From: Trinickia dabaoshanensis
GTDB lineage: Bacteria > Pseudomonadota > Gammaproteobacteria > Burkholderiales > Burkholderiaceae
Reading direction: 5' to 3'
DNA: 64,000 bases
Assembly: GCF_002879885.1 (NCBI RefSeq)
Contig: NZ_PNYA01000007.1
Location: 62,001 to 126,000, forward strand
The notes beneath the pieces were generated by a model. It ran no database searches. It was not told where the DNA came from and saw only the letters and a list, made by a program, of their open reading frames with translations. The translations under genes were made by a program, and so were the position numbers. Shown here piece by piece: positions 35,421 to 45,613 of the stretch (within the stretch, counting starts at the first letter, position 1; every line of letters starts with the position of its first letter).

Positions 35421-36008
35421 ATGCGCGTAGCGGAAGTGTTTCGCGATACCAGCGAAACGAAGATCCGTGTAAAGATCGATCTGGACGGCACGGGCCGGCA
35501 AAAGCTGGCAACCGGCGTGCCGTTTCTGGACCACATGCTCGATCAGATCGCCCGTCACGGGCTGATCGACCTCGATATCGAGGCGCATGGCGATTTGCAT
35601 ATCGACGACCACCATACCGTCGAAGATACCGGCATCACGCTTGGGATGGCCGTGGCCAAGGCGATCGGCGACAAGAAAGGCATTCGCCGGTACGGTCACG
35701 CCTACGTCCCGCTCGACGAGGCGCTTTCGCGCGTCGTCATCGACTTTTCCGGGCGTCCCGGGCTCGAATTCAACGTGCCGTTCACGCGGGCGCGGATCGG
35801 CACGTTCGACGTCGATTTGTCGATCGAGTTCTTCCGCGGCTTCGTCAATCACGCGGGCGTGACGCTGCATATCGACAATTTGCGCGGCTTGAACGCGCAC
35901 CATCAGCTGGAAACGGTGTTCAAGGCATTCGGCCGCGCGTTGCGCATGGCCGTGGAGCTAGACGAGCGCGCGGCGGGGCAGATTCCGTCGACGAAAGGCA
36001 CTCTTTAA
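35421..36008 (+). CDS. hisB: Imidazoleglycerol-phosphate dehydratase
   Basis: Mn-dependent dehydratase of histidine synthesis, 195 residues. Monofunctional: it lacks the N-terminal phosphatase domain of enteric HisB. Both metal-binding His clusters are present ([19 protein letters not shown] and [21 protein letters not shown]). Confidence 0.96.
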   Translation: MRVAEVFRDTSETKIRVKIDLDGTGRQKLATGVPFLDHMLDQIARHGLIDLDIEAHGDLHIDDHHTVEDTGITLGMAVAKAIGDKKGIRRYGHAYVPLDEALSRVVIDFSGRPGLEFNVPFTRARIGTFDVDLSIEFFRGFVNHAGVTLHIDNLRGLNAHHQLETVFKAFGRALRMAVELDERAAGQIPSTKGTL

Positions 36009-36067
36009 CGCAGGCCCTTCACCGACGGACCGGTTGCCGCGCCTAAAAGACGCGGCGCCGGCTTGCG

Positions 36068-36688
36068 ATGGATCTTCTCAAATCATTTATTTCACTGCTG
36101 GCGCTGATCAACCCCGTCGGTGCCGTGCCGTTTTTTCTGAGTCTGACGTCGGAGCACTCCGAGGCGGAGCGGCGGCGCACGATCCGTATCGCCTCGATCT
36201 CGGTATTTTGCGTGATCGCGATCACGACGTTGCTCGGCCAGCAGATCATCAGCTTTTTCGGGATTTCGGTCGGCTCGCTCGAGGTCGGCGGCGGCATCAT
36301 CATGCTGTTGATGGCCGTGAACATGTTGAACGCCCAGATCGGCAACACGCGCGCGACCGCCGAGGAGCGCGACGAGGCCGAATCGAAGAACAGCATCGCG
36401 GTCGTGCCGCTGGCCATTCCGCTGTTGACCGGCCCCGGCACGATCAGCACGGTGATCGTCTATTCGGCGAACGCTTCGCACTGGTACGACCGGATCGGCT
36501 TGGTGGCGATCGGCGCGGCGATCGCGGTCATTTGTTTCGGCGCGCTCCGGCTCGCCGATCCGATCGCGCGCTGGGTGGGCCAAACCGGGATCAACATCGG
36601 CACGCGGCTCATGGGTTTGATGTTGTCGGCGCTGGCGGTGGAGTTCATCGTCGACGGATTGAAGGCACTCTTGCCGAACTTGCGATGA
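36068..36688 (+). CDS. MarC family integral membrane protein
   Basis: 206 residues, six predicted membrane helices in the MarC/YhgN fold ([35 protein letters not shown]). Function of the family is unsettled; it is not a proven multidrug pump. Oddly it lies inside the histidine operon, 60 bases after hisB, and its stop overlaps the hisH start by four bases, so it is coexpressed with histidine genes. Confidence 0.9.
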   Translation: MDLLKSFISLLALINPVGAVPFFLSLTSEHSEAERRRTIRIASISVFCVIAITTLLGQQIISFFGISVGSLEVGGGIIMLLMAVNMLNAQIGNTRATAEERDEAESKNSIAVVPLAIPLLTGPGTISTVIVYSANASHWYDRIGLVAIGAAIAVICFGALRLADPIARWVGQTGINIGTRLMGLMLSALAVEFIVDGLKALLPNLR

Positions 36689-37323
36689 AAAAGATTGCGA
36701 TTGTGGATTACGGGATGGGCAACTTGCGCTCGGTGTACCAAGCGCTGAAGAAGGCCGCACCCGAAGCGGACGTGGCGATCGTCGATCGCCCGGATGGCAT
36801 TCGCGCGGCCGAGCGTATCGTGCTGCCCGGTCAAGGGGCGATGCCCGATTGCATGCGCTGCCTGGGCGAATCGGGGCTGCAAGAGGCCGTGCTCGAAGCC
36901 TCGCGCGCCAAGCCCCTCATGGGCGTGTGCGTCGGCGAGCAAATGCTGTTCGACTGGAGCGAGGAAGGCTCGACGCCCGGGCTCGGCTTGTTGCCGGGCA
37001 AAGTGGTGCGCTTTGCGCTCGAGGGCCAGTTGCAAGACGACGGCTCGCGCTTCAAGGTGCCCCAGATGGGTTGGAACCGCGTGCGGCAAACGCGTGCTCA
37101 CCCGCTGTGGGCCGGCGTGCCGGACGGCGCGTTCTTCTACTTCGTCCACAGTTACTACGTGGTTCCCGAACGGAGCGACGACACGGTGGGCGAGACCGAT
37201 TACGGCACGACGTTCACGTCGGCCGTTGCACGCGAGAACATTTTCGCCACGCAATTCCACCCGGAAAAAAGCGCGGATACCGGGCTGCGCGTGTACCGCA
37301 ATTTCGTCGACTGGAACCCATGA
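36685..37323 (+). CDS. hisH: Imidazole glycerol phosphate synthase, glutaminase subunit
   Basis: Class I glutamine amidotransferase that supplies ammonia to HisF. 212 residues. Nucleophile Cys82 in [11 protein letters not shown], catalytic His and Glu in FHPEKS, oxyanion PGQGAMP. Start overlaps the marC-like gene by four bases. Confidence 0.95.
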   Translation: MKKIAIVDYGMGNLRSVYQALKKAAPEADVAIVDRPDGIRAAERIVLPGQGAMPDCMRCLGESGLQEAVLEASRAKPLMGVCVGEQMLFDWSEEGSTPGLGLLPGKVVRFALEGQLQDDGSRFKVPQMGWNRVRQTRAHPLWAGVPDGAFFYFVHSYYVVPERSDDTVGETDYGTTFTSAVARENIFATQFHPEKSADTGLRVYRNFVDWNP

Positions 37324-37492
37324 ACGCGATGCGGCCGTCCGCGCGCCCATCGTCCTATCCGGACGGCGAGCGGACGGAGCCCCGAAAGAGTTGTACTACA
37401 CTAAGCGACACGGCTTTTCGCCGTCGGGGGCAATGGTGCGCCCGGCGCGGGTTGCCGCCGACATTCAACCTCCCAGACTTCACGCGATTGCT

Positions 37493-38245
37493 ATGCTGCT
37501 GATTCCCGCCATCGACCTCAAGGACGGTCAGTGTGTGCGCCTTAAACAAGGCGATATGGACCAGGCGACGATATTTTCCGAGGACCCCGCGGCCATGGCC
37601 CGGCATTGGGTCGAGCGCGGCGCGCGGCGGCTTCACCTCGTCGACCTGAACGGTGCGTTCGCCGGCAAGCCGAGGAACGAGGAGGCCATCCGCGCCATCA
37701 TCGAGGAAGTCGGCACCGAGATCCCCGTTCAGCTCGGCGGCGGCATTCGCGATCTCGAAACGATCGAACGCTACCTGGACGACGGGCTGTCCTACGTCAT
37801 CATCGGTACGGCCGCCGTGAAAAACCCGGGCTTCCTGCAAGATGCTTGCACGGCGTTCGGCGGCCACATCATCGTCGGGCTCGATGCGAAAGACGGCAAA
37901 GTGGCGACGGACGGCTGGAGCAAGCTCACCGGCCACGAGGTCGTCGATTTGGCGCAAAAGTTCGAGGACTACGGCTGCGAATCGATCATTTATACCGACA
38001 TCGGCCGTGACGGCATGCTGCAGGGCATCAATATCGAGGCGACGGTCCGGCTGGCGCGCGCGGTGAAGATTCCGGTCATCGCGAGCGGCGGTTTGTCGAA
38101 CCTGGCCGATATCGACGCGCTGTGCGAAGTCGAAGACGAAGGCATCGAGGGCGTCATCTGTGGGCGCGCGATCTATTCGGGCGACCTCGATTTCGCCGCG
38201 GCGCAAACGCGCGCGGACGCCCTGCGCGAATCGGACGACGCCTAA
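37493..38245 (+). CDS. hisA: Phosphoribosylformimino-5-aminoimidazole carboxamide ribotide isomerase
   Basis: TIM-barrel isomerase, 250 residues. The N-terminal catalytic Asp is in [16 protein letters not shown], the second in [14 protein letters not shown]; phosphate loops [13 protein letters not shown] and [11 protein letters not shown]. It shares origin with HisF downstream. The 169 bases after hisH contain no convincing gene. Confidence 0.96.
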   Translation: MLLIPAIDLKDGQCVRLKQGDMDQATIFSEDPAAMARHWVERGARRLHLVDLNGAFAGKPRNEEAIRAIIEEVGTEIPVQLGGGIRDLETIERYLDDGLSYVIIGTAAVKNPGFLQDACTAFGGHIIVGLDAKDGKVATDGWSKLTGHEVVDLAQKFEDYGCESIIYTDIGRDGMLQGINIEATVRLARAVKIPVIASGGLSNLADIDALCEVEDEGIEGVICGRAIYSGDLDFAAAQTRADALRESDDA

Positions 38246-38370
38246 GGACGACGCCTAATCGAGGCCCGAGAGGCCCGTCCGGCCCGAGGCTCACGCCGCC
38301 GGCCGGACGGCCAAGGGCCCTCTTGGCTTTTGCGGTCCGCCACGGCTTTATGCGGCCCGCTTCGCGGCGG

Positions 38371-38432
38371 GCGGCTCATTTAGCGGCTCATTTAGCGGCT
38401 CATTAGCGGCTCACTAGCGGTTCACTTAGCGG
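38371..38432. repeat. Degenerate 12-bp tandem repeat between hisA and hisF
   Basis: About five copies of a unit close to gcggctcattta; the first two are exact, later ones have one or two changes or lack a base. It fills the 3' part of the 200-base hisA-hisF gap and ends about 14 bases before the hisF start, so it lies in the translated mRNA's intercistronic leader. Confidence 0.85.
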
Positions 38433-38445
38433 CATTTGCACCATC

Positions 38446-39219
38446 ATGGCTCTAGCTAAACGCATCATTCCCTGTCTCGACGTGACCGCCGGGCGCGTCG
38501 TCAAAGGCGTCAATTTCGTGGAGTTGCGCGATGCCGGCGATCCGGTCGAGATCGCGCGCCGCTACGACGAGCAAGGGGCCGACGAACTGACGTTCCTCGA
38601 CATTACGGCCACGTCCGACCAGCGCGACCTGATTTTGCCGATCATCGAGGCGGTGGCGGCCCAGGTGTTCATCCCGCTGACGGTGGGCGGCGGCGTGCGC
38701 GCCGTCGAAGACGTGCGCCGGCTGCTCAATGCGGGCGCGGACAAGGTCAGCATGAACTCGTCGGCGGTTGCGCGGCCCGAGCTCGTGCGCGAGGCCGCGC
38801 AGCGCTACGGCTCGCAGTGCATCGTCGTAGCAATCGATGCTAAACGCGTATCGGCCGAGGGCGAACCGGCGCGCTGGGAAGTGTTCACGCACGGCGGACG
38901 CAAGGCGACGGGGCTCGACGCGGTGCAATGGGCGAGGCAAATGGCCGAGTACGGCGCGGGCGAAATCTTGCTGACGAGCATGGATCGCGACGGTACGAAA
39001 AGCGGGTTCGACCTTGCGCTCACGCGCGCGGTGTCCGATGCCGTGCCCGTGCCCGTGATCGCTTCGGGCGGCGTGGGCTCGCTCGAGGATCTGGCCGACG
39101 GCATTCTCGAAGGTCACGCCGATGCCGTGCTGGCCGCGAGCATTTTCCACTATGGCGAGCACACGGTCGGCGAAGCGAAGCGCTTCATGGCCGAGCGCGG
39201 TATTTCGGTAAGGCAATGA
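38446..39219 (+). CDS. hisF: Imidazole glycerol phosphate synthase, cyclase subunit
   Basis: Forms IGP and AICAR with HisH-supplied ammonia. 257 residues, TIM barrel. Catalytic Asp in [16 protein letters not shown] and in [15 protein letters not shown]; phosphate loops [11 protein letters not shown] and [11 protein letters not shown]. Confidence 0.96.
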   Translation: MALAKRIIPCLDVTAGRVVKGVNFVELRDAGDPVEIARRYDEQGADELTFLDITATSDQRDLILPIIEAVAAQVFIPLTVGGGVRAVEDVRRLLNAGADKVSMNSSAVARPELVREAAQRYGSQCIVVAIDAKRVSAEGEPARWEVFTHGGRKATGLDAVQWARQMAEYGAGEILLTSMDRDGTKSGFDLALTRAVSDAVPVPVIASGGVGSLEDLADGILEGHADAVLAASIFHYGEHTVGEAKRFMAERGISVRQ

Positions 39220-39220
39220 T

Positions 39221-39631
39221 ATGAACGCACCCGCCGACCAACCCTGGCTCGACAAGGTCCAATGGGACGAGAACGGACTCGTTCCGGTCATTGCGCAAGA
39301 AGCGGCGACCGGCGACGTGCTGATGTTCGCGTGGATGAACCGTGAGGCGTTGGCCAAGACGATCGAGACGGGCCGCGCCGTGTACTTCTCTCGCTCGCGT
39401 CAGCGCTTGTGGTTCAAGGGCGAGGAGTCCGGCCATGTGCAGCACGTGCGCGAAGTGCGGCTCGACTGCGACGAAGACGTCGTGTTGCTCAAGATCGAGC
39501 AAGTGTCGGGTATTGCCTGCCATACCGGGCGCCACTCTTGTTTTTTCCAGAAATTCGAAGGCACGGTGGACGAAGGCGAATGGGTGGCCGTCGATCCCGT
39601 GCTGAAAGACCCTGAACAGATCTACCGATGA
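39221..39631 (+). CDS. hisI: Phosphoribosyl-AMP cyclohydrolase
   Basis: Zn/Mg-dependent hydrolysis of PR-AMP, 136 residues. Single-function HisI, separate from HisE. Visible: [19 protein letters not shown], the metal residues in [11 protein letters not shown], and [10 protein letters not shown]. Starts one base after hisF; stop overlaps hisE. Confidence 0.95.
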   Translation: MNAPADQPWLDKVQWDENGLVPVIAQEAATGDVLMFAWMNREALAKTIETGRAVYFSRSRQRLWFKGEESGHVQHVREVRLDCDEDVVLLKIEQVSGIACHTGRHSCFFQKFEGTVDEGEWVAVDPVLKDPEQIYR

Positions 39632-40029
39632 CGCAATCTACGCAAACGACGGCCGCGGGCACCGCCGCCGCGACGACGCAAGACACGCTGCTGCGCTTGG
39701 CTGCCGTGATCGACGGCCGCAAGGGCGGCGACCCCGAAGTCTCGTACGTCTCGCGTCTGTTTCACAAGGGCGATGACGCGGTCCTGAAGAAGATCGGCGA
39801 AGAGGCGACGGAAGTCGTGCTCGCCGCGAAGGACGTGCGCCAAGGCGGCGCGCCGTCGGCGCTCGTCGGCGAAGTGGCCGATCTATGGTTTCACTGCCTC
39901 GTCATGCTGTCGCACTACGATCTGAGCCCCGCCGACGTGATTGCCGAACTCGAACGGCGCGAAGGGCTGTCGGGCATCGAGGAAAAAGCGATGCGCAAGC
40001 GCCGTGAGCGCGAGGAAAACGGCGGCTGA
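39628..40029 (+). CDS. hisE: Phosphoribosyl-ATP pyrophosphatase
   Basis: Hydrolyses PR-ATP to PR-AMP. 133 residues with an all-alpha MazG-like fold ([29 protein letters not shown]). The first 25 residues are a Thr/Ala-rich extension. Last histidine gene of the run. Confidence 0.95.
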   Translation: MTQSTQTTAAGTAAATTQDTLLRLAAVIDGRKGGDPEVSYVSRLFHKGDDAVLKKIGEEATEVVLAAKDVRQGGAPSALVGEVADLWFHCLVMLSHYDLSPADVIAELERREGLSGIEEKAMRKRREREENGG

Positions 40030-40068
40030 GCCAAGACGCCTCGAGCTCGAGTCGCAAGGAGAGAGCGG

Positions 40069-40446
40069 ATGAACCAACGACCGGATAGCCCCGTCCTTTA
40101 CCCCAGCCCCGAGGCGGGGCGGGATCTGCGCACGCTCACGCATATCCTGTATGGGCTGTTCGCCTTGCATTGGTTCACGGGCGGCATATCGATCATCGTC
40201 GCGATCATCCTGGCCTACTTGAAGCGGGACGACGCGGCGGGCACGCCGTATGAAGCGCATATCACTTGGCTGATTCGCTCGTTTTGGATCGCGCTCGTCG
40301 GCTATGCGATCGGTGGCGTGCTCGTATTCGTCATCATCGGCATCCCGGTGCTCGCGGCCATCTCGATTTGGATGCTGTACCGTATCGTGAAGGGCTGGCT
40401 GTACTTGTACGAGAACAAGCCGCTCGAGCCGCGTGCGTGGTTTTGA
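40069..40446 (+). CDS. DUF4870-type small membrane protein
   Basis: 125 residues, three predicted membrane helices (ILYGLFALHWFTGGISIIVAI, FWIALVGYAIGGVLVFVII, LAAISIWMLYRIVKGW). The arrangement and C-terminal WLYLYENKP fit DUF4870. Function unknown; follows hisE by 39 bases with a GGAGAG ribosome site. Confidence 0.8.
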   Translation: MNQRPDSPVLYPSPEAGRDLRTLTHILYGLFALHWFTGGISIIVAIILAYLKRDDAAGTPYEAHITWLIRSFWIALVGYAIGGVLVFVIIGIPVLAAISIWMLYRIVKGWLYLYENKPLEPRAWF

Positions 40447-40482
40447 CGCACGCCGCGCATTCGCTTCGTCAACAGGAAAAGC

Positions 40483-40845
40483 ATGAGTCACGACAACTGC
40501 ATTTTTTGCAAGATTGCCTCGGGCCAGATCCCGAGCACGAAGGTTCACGAGGACGAAGACTTCGTCGCGTTCAAGGACATCCATCCGGCGGCGGACACGC
40601 ATGTGCTCGTCATTCCCCGAAAACATGTGGAAACCCTGTCCAATTGCACCGAAAGCGATGCTCCGCTGCTTGGTAAGATGATGGTTCTGGTGGCGCGGCT
40701 GGCCGATGAGCTCGGTTGCGCCTACACCGGCGGCGACACGGGGTTTCGCACGGTCATCAATACGGGGCCGGGCGGCGGGCAAGAGGTCTATCACTTGCAT
40801 GCGCATATCCTTGCCGGTCCGCGTCCGTGGAAGCGGATGGGATAA
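40483..40845 (+). CDS. HIT family nucleotide hydrolase (HinT-like)
   Basis: 120 residues. N-terminal CIFCKIASGQIP and the catalytic histidine triad HLHAHIL near the C-terminus identify the HINT branch, which hydrolyses AMP-lysine-type phosphoramidates. Conserved neighbour of hisIE in Burkholderia. Confidence 0.92.
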   Translation: MSHDNCIFCKIASGQIPSTKVHEDEDFVAFKDIHPAADTHVLVIPRKHVETLSNCTESDAPLLGKMMVLVARLADELGCAYTGGDTGFRTVINTGPGGGQEVYHLHAHILAGPRPWKRMG

Positions 40846-40961
40846 GCGCGCTGCGCCCCGCTGCCGCATCGATCGACAGGGAGCGTTCGTGCTCCAATTA
40901 CGGTCGCAAGGCCGGTATTTTTGCCGTTGCATAGCGCTTCGGCGAGGCTCTGGAGATTCTC

Positions 40962-41210
40962 ATGGGTTCATTCAGCATTTGGCACTGGTTGATCGTGCTT
41001 CTGATCGTGGCACTCGTGTTCGGCACGAAACGCCTGCGCAGTATCGGCAGCGACCTCGGCAGCGCGGTCAAAGGCTTCAAAGAGGGCATGAAGGACGCCG
41101 ATGCGCCGGCCGCGCCCGGCTCGAACGACGCCGAGCGGCGTGAGTTGCCGCGCTCCAATACGATCGACGTCGATGCCAAGGAAAAGTCGCGTTCGAACGA
41201 TTACCGCTAA
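40962..41210 (+). CDS. tatA: Sec-independent translocase subunit TatA
   Basis: 82 residues: N-terminal membrane helix ([19 protein letters not shown]) with the FGTK hinge, then an amphipathic helix ([12 protein letters not shown]) and polar tail. TatA multimers form the pore for folded proteins. First gene of tatABC. Confidence 0.94.
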   Translation: MGSFSIWHWLIVLLIVALVFGTKRLRSIGSDLGSAVKGFKEGMKDADAPAAPGSNDAERRELPRSNTIDVDAKEKSRSNDYR

Positions 41211-41230
41211 CGGACGACTAGGCCACCTCC

Positions 41231-41776
41231 ATGCTCGATCTCGGACTCACGAAGATGGCGCTGATCGGCGTGGTGGCGCTGGTCGTGCTCGGCCCAGAAC
41301 GCCTACCGCGCGTCGCCCGTACGGCGGGCGCGCTGTTCGGTCGCGCTCAGCGTTACATCAACGACGTCAAGGCGGAAGTCACGCGAGAGATCGAACTCGA
41401 CGAATTGCGTCGTATGAAGACCGATTTCGAATCGGCCGCGCGCAACGTCGAGAATTCGATCCACGACAATTTGCGCAAGCATGAGGCCGAATTGAACGAC
41501 GCGTTTAGGGCCGGTACGTCGGTCTCGCCGAGCATCGCCGGCTCGGCGGCCGAAGACGCGGCGTCAGGCGGGAGCGGCGCATCGGCGGGGTCGAGCTCGC
41601 CATGGCGCACCACGGCCCCCCCGATGGTCAAACGCGTGAGTTGGCGCACCAAGCGTTCGGCCGCGCCCGTGTGGTACAAGCGCTCCGTGGGGCGTCGCAC
41701 GCACGTGCAATCGGGCGCCGCCCGCGTGGCACGGCATACGCCCGCCAGCCTGCGCAAGCAGCGGCGTTTTCTTTGA
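41231..41776 (+). CDS. tatB: Sec-independent translocase subunit TatB
   Basis: Twin-arginine substrate receptor with TatC. 181 residues: short helix with the GPERLPRVARTAG hinge, an amphipathic region, then a long Ser/Ala/Arg-rich tail rich in basic residues. The Glu of the hinge (PERLP) separates it from TatA. Confidence 0.92.
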   Translation: MLDLGLTKMALIGVVALVVLGPERLPRVARTAGALFGRAQRYINDVKAEVTREIELDELRRMKTDFESAARNVENSIHDNLRKHEAELNDAFRAGTSVSPSIAGSAAEDAASGGSGASAGSSSPWRTTAPPMVKRVSWRTKRSAAPVWYKRSVGRRTHVQSGAARVARHTPASLRKQRRFL

Positions 41777-41875
41777 CGTCGTCCATGAAAGTGCTGTGTT
41801 CGGCGCTGTTCATCGACGGCTTCCCACTCTCTATCTTTCGACGCCACGCGCGTCGATCTCCTTAAGAGGGCCGGT

Positions 41876-42655
41876 GTGAGCGACCCCCAACACAAGCAGG
41901 ACGACGGCGCGGAAGAGTCGTTCATCTCGCATCTCGTCGAGTTGCGCGACCGTATCATCAAGGCGGGCGCCGCCGTCATCGTCGTTTTTCTCGGGCTCGT
42001 CTATTGGGCGACCGACATCTTCAAGCTGCTTGCGCGCCCATTGATGGAGAACTTGCCGAAAGGCGGGCGCATGATCGTCACCGACGTGACCGGTTCGTTT
42101 TTCGTCCCCGTGAAGGTGACGATGCTGGTCGCGCTCGTGATCGCCTTGCCGATCGTGCTCTATCAAATTTGGGCGTTCGTCGCGCCGGGGCTCTATCAGC
42201 ACGAGAAGAAGCTCGTCGCGCCGCTCGTCGGCAGCAGCTACTTCCTCTTTCTGTGTGGGATGGCGTTCGCGTATTTCGTCGTGTTCCCGACGATCTTCCG
42301 CGTCATGGCGCACTACAACGCGCCGCTCGACGTGCAAATGTCGACCGACATCGATAACTACTTGAGTTTCGTGCTGTCGATGTTTCTCGCGTTCGGCGTG
42401 ACATTCGAGGTGCCGATCATCGTGGTCTTGCTCGTGCGCATGGGCGTGGTGACGCTCAAGAAGCTGCGCAGCATTCGGCCGTACATCGTCGTCGGGGCGT
42501 TCATCGTAGCGGCCGTCGTCACGCCGCCCGACGTCTTCTCGCAGCTCATTCTCGCCTTGCCGCTGATCATCCTTTACGAAGCCGGAATCATCGCGGCGCG
42601 GCTGATCGTGGGCAAGGACGGTCCCGTGGTCGAGGAAGAGGGCGCGGCCGGTTAA
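41876..42655 (+). CDS. tatC: Sec-independent translocase subunit TatC
   Basis: Primary receptor for twin-arginine signal peptides. 259 residues, six predicted membrane helices. Conserved ESFISHLVELRDRIIKA at the N-terminus, FFVPVKVTMLVALVIALPIVLYQIW region, and PPDVFSQLILALPLIILYE. The GTG start is backed by AAGAGGG upstream and the family N-terminus. Confidence 0.95.
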   Translation: MSDPQHKQDDGAEESFISHLVELRDRIIKAGAAVIVVFLGLVYWATDIFKLLARPLMENLPKGGRMIVTDVTGSFFVPVKVTMLVALVIALPIVLYQIWAFVAPGLYQHEKKLVAPLVGSSYFLFLCGMAFAYFVVFPTIFRVMAHYNAPLDVQMSTDIDNYLSFVLSMFLAFGVTFEVPIIVVLLVRMGVVTLKKLRSIRPYIVVGAFIVAAVVTPPDVFSQLILALPLIILYEAGIIAARLIVGKDGPVVEEEGAAG

Positions 42656-42712
42656 AGCCTAGCTACGGGCGCCCGGCGGCGCATCGCGCTCACGGGCGCG
42701 CCGGGGCACCGC

Positions 42713-43942
42713 TTATTCCTGCTGCGGCGCGTCGCCGCCGTCGTCTTGATTGTTGTCGGGCTGCTTCGGCGGCGGCGGACGCTTGCCGATCGTCACGACG
42801 ACGTCCATTTCCTTCTTCTTGCGCATCAGCGTGACCTTGGCCTGAGTGCCGGGCTTGATCTGCGCGATGACGTTCAGAAGCCGCGTCGTATCCGTGATGT
42901 CTTCGCCGTTCACGTCGAGCAGGACGTCGCCGGGTTTGATGCCGGCCTTGTCGGCCGGGCCGCCCTGCAATACGCCCGCGACGATCGTACCGCGCTGCTC
43001 GAGCCCGAACGACTGCGCGATCGCCGGGGTGATGTCTTGCGGCTCGACGCCGATCCAGCCGCGCGTGACCGAGCCCGTCGTAATGATGCTTTCAAGGACG
43101 CTGCGCGCCGTCGAGACCGGAATCGCGAAGCCGATGCCGAGCGAGCCGCCCGAGCGCGAATAGATCGCGGTATTGATCCCGAGCAGATTGCCGTTCACGT
43201 CGACGAGCGCGCCGCCCGAATTGCCGGGGTTGATCGGCGCGTCGGTCTGGATGAAGTTTTCGAACGTATTGATGCCTAGGTGGTTGCGTCCCAGCGCGCT
43301 GATGATGCCCATCGTGACCGTTTGACCGACGCCGAACGGGTTGCCGATAGCGAGCACGATATCGCCCACGCGCACTTGATCCATCCGCCCCAGCGTGATC
43401 GAAGGCAGGCTCTTGATGTTGATTTTAAGCACCGCCAGATCCGTTTCCGGATCGACGCCGATGACCTTCGCATTCGTGCGGCGGCCGTCGGCCAGCGCGA
43501 CCTCGATTTCGTCCGCCCCGTCCACGACGTGTTCGTTCGTTAGAATGTAGCCCTCTGGGCTTACGATCACACCCGAGCCGAGGTTCGTCGCGGTTTCGTC
43601 CTCGGGCTGCTGTCCTTGTTGCTGATTCTTAGGATTGCCGAAGAAATACCGGAAGAGCGGATCTTTCGCGTGCGGGTTGGGCGGCGTCGCGCCGGCCTTG
43701 CCGGAGAACACGTTGACGACGGCCGGCATGGCTTTTTGCGCCGCGTCGGCGTACGAAGTGGGGGGCGGCCCCGAACCAGCGCCCGGCGCGACTTCGCGCA
43801 GCGCGACGATCGGAGAGGCAAGCTGTTTGCCGAACTGCCCCTGATGCTGCAGCCATTGCGGCTTGAGCGTCACCACGATGAACAGGACCGCGAGCAGAAC
43901 CGTCACCGCTTGGGCGAAAAGCAACCAGAAGCGTCTAAGCAT
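42713..43942 (-). CDS. Membrane-anchored Do/DegS-like serine protease
   Basis: Trypsin-like S1C protease, about 409 residues from the ATG starting MLRRFWLLFAQAV; one N-terminal membrane helix anchors it in the periplasm. Catalytic triad: His in LTNEHVVDGADE, Asp in ETDLAVLKI, Ser in INPGNSGGALVDV. Only one PDZ domain follows (GPADKAGIKPGDVLLDVNGE), then a Pro/Gln/Asp tail. One anchor and one PDZ resemble DegS or BamB-era HtrA proteases more than DegP. A longer in-frame N-terminus overlaps the divergent NIF3 gene and is unlikely. Terminates towards tatC. Confidence 0.92.
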   Translation of the reverse strand: MLRRFWLLFAQAVTVLLAVLFIVVTLKPQWLQHQGQFGKQLASPIVALREVAPGAGSGPPPTSYADAAQKAMPAVVNVFSGKAGATPPNPHAKDPLFRYFFGNPKNQQQGQQPEDETATNLGSGVIVSPEGYILTNEHVVDGADEIEVALADGRRTNAKVIGVDPETDLAVLKINIKSLPSITLGRMDQVRVGDIVLAIGNPFGVGQTVTMGIISALGRNHLGINTFENFIQTDAPINPGNSGGALVDVNGNLLGINTAIYSRSGGSLGIGFAIPVSTARSVLESIITTGSVTRGWIGVEPQDITPAIAQSFGLEQRGTIVAGVLQGGPADKAGIKPGDVLLDVNGEDITDTTRLLNVIAQIKPGTQAKVTLMRKKKEMDVVVTIGKRPPPPKQPDNNQDDGGDAPQQE

Positions 43943-43961
43943 TTGAAGAATCGAGGTTTCT

Positions 43962-44708
43962 ATGGATCGGATCGAACTTGAATTGTACTTGAACGACATG
44001 CTCGACATTGGTCGGTTCAAGGACTACAGCCCGAATGGCTTGCAAGTGGAGGGCCGGCGGCGCATCGAAAAGATCGCGACGGGCGTCACCGCGTCGCTCG
44101 CGTTTCTGCAGGCGGCAACGGATTGGGGCGCCGACGCCGTGCTCGTTCACCACGGCTATTTCTGGCGCAACGAAGCGCCGCAGATCACCGCCCGCAAGTA
44201 TCGGCGGATCAAACAGCTGATCGACCACGAGATCAACCTGTTCGCCTATCACCTGCCGCTCGACGATCATCCCGAAGTGGGCAACAACGCGCAGCTCGGG
44301 GCGCGTCTCGGACTGATCGGCGACGCGCGTTTCGGGCCGGATTCGCTCGGCTGGATGACGACGCTGCCGATGCCGGTCACGCTCGCGCACTTCGCCGCCC
44401 AGGTGGAGCACACGCTGGGGCGCACGCCGCTCTTGCTCGGCGATCCGGATGCCGAGTTGCGCCGTATCGCTTGGTGCACGGGCGGCGCGCAGGGCTGGTT
44501 CGAGGCCGCGATCGACGCGGGCGCGGACGTCTACCTGACCGGCGAGATCTCCGAACAGACGACGCATATCGCGGCCGAAAGCGGCGTGGCCTATCTTGCT
44601 GCAGGGCATCATGCGACCGAGCGATATGGTGTCCAGGCGCTGGGCAACCACCTGTCCGAGCGCTTCGACATTGAGCATCTATTTATCGATATCGATAATC
44701 CGGTGTGA
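43962..44708 (+). CDS. NIF3 / YbgI family dinuclear metal-binding protein
   Basis: 248 residues. Metal ligands appear as [29 protein letters not shown] and [19 protein letters not shown] cyclohydrolase I type 2 is an outdated name; function is unproven. Divergent from the protease gene with only 19 bases between starts, so the two share regulatory sequence. Confidence 0.9.
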   Translation: MDRIELELYLNDMLDIGRFKDYSPNGLQVEGRRRIEKIATGVTASLAFLQAATDWGADAVLVHHGYFWRNEAPQITARKYRRIKQLIDHEINLFAYHLPLDDHPEVGNNAQLGARLGLIGDARFGPDSLGWMTTLPMPVTLAHFAAQVEHTLGRTPLLLGDPDAELRRIAWCTGGAQGWFEAAIDAGADVYLTGEISEQTTHIAAESGVAYLAAGHHATERYGVQALGNHLSERFDIEHLFIDIDNPV

Positions 44709-44714
44709 CGCAGT

Positions 44715-44759
44715 GCCGCAATTGGCGGAAAAGGCGCGGCAATTGCGCGGCCCGTTTTT
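44715..44759 (+). terminator. Candidate terminator after the NIF3 gene
   Basis: Ten paired bases with a two-base bulge (44715-44724 with 44740-44751), then GTTTTTG. Followed by about 230 bases before petA in which I see no gene. Confidence 0.45.
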
Positions 44760-44992
44760 GCATTTTGAATGACGTGGATCATGGGTTGCGCAATAAGCAT
44801 GCCGATAAATGAAATGCTTACCGGGGAAACGACGCGGAAATTCGGCTTTCCGATGCGGGGAAACCCTTAAGAATCAACGCTTCGCACAGTTTTTGTCGGA
44901 CGGCTCTTGTAAATGCCGACTCCATTCGCGCAAACTAGCGCCGGTGGCAAAAAGCGGTGACGGAAAAATCCAACTTAGAAGTGGGGCGTGTG

Positions 44993-45613
44993 ATGCGAGA
45001 TAAAGAAGAGGAACGCGTCGACGGCAGCCGCCGTACCTGGCTGATTGCGACGACCGTAATGGGCGGCGTAGGAGGAGTTGCCGCGGTAGTACCTTTCGTG
45101 GACTCCTTAGAGCCATCGGCGAAAGCTAAAGCGGCCGGCGCGCCGGTCCAAGTGGATATCAGCGGTTTGCAGCCTGGTCAGTTGATGACGGTGGCCTGGC
45201 GCGGCAAACCCGTTTGGATTTTGAACCGCACGCCGGACATGATGGCCGACGTGAAGAAGGCAGACCCCGACGTCGTCGATCCGAACTCGAAGAATCCGTT
45301 CTCGATGCCGATGCCGAAGTACTGCCAGAACGAGTTTCGCTCGCGCGAGGATCATCAGAACATTCTCGTCGTCGTAGCGGTCTGTACGCACTTGGGCTGC
45401 ACCCCGACGCCGCGTTTCACCCCGGGCCCTCAAGCCAACCTTCCCGACAACTGGCCCGGCGGCTTCCTGTGCCCCTGCCACGGTTCCACCTACGATCTCG
45501 ACGGCCGCGTCTTCAAGGACAAGCCCGCGCCGCAGAACCTCGACGTTCCCCGCTACATGTTCACGTCGCCGACGACGATCGTGATCGGCAAAGACGAAGA
45601 AGGAGAGGCGTAA
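44993..45613 (+). CDS. petA: Ubiquinol-cytochrome c reductase, Rieske iron-sulfur subunit
   Basis: Rieske [2Fe-2S] subunit of complex III. 206 residues. An N-terminal anchor with a twin-arginine-like SRRTWLIAT motif indicates Tat export, fitting the nearby tatABC. Cluster ligands: Cys131 and His133 in CTHLGC, Cys160 and His163 in CPCHGS, with Cys136-Cys162 disulfide. A GTG at 44957 would add 12 residues. Overlaps petB by one base. Confidence 0.95.
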   Translation: MRDKEEERVDGSRRTWLIATTVMGGVGGVAAVVPFVDSLEPSAKAKAAGAPVQVDISGLQPGQLMTVAWRGKPVWILNRTPDMMADVKKADPDVVDPNSKNPFSMPMPKYCQNEFRSREDHQNILVVVAVCTHLGCTPTPRFTPGPQANLPDNWPGGFLCPCHGSTYDLDGRVFKDKPAPQNLDVPRYMFTSPTTIVIGKDEEGEA

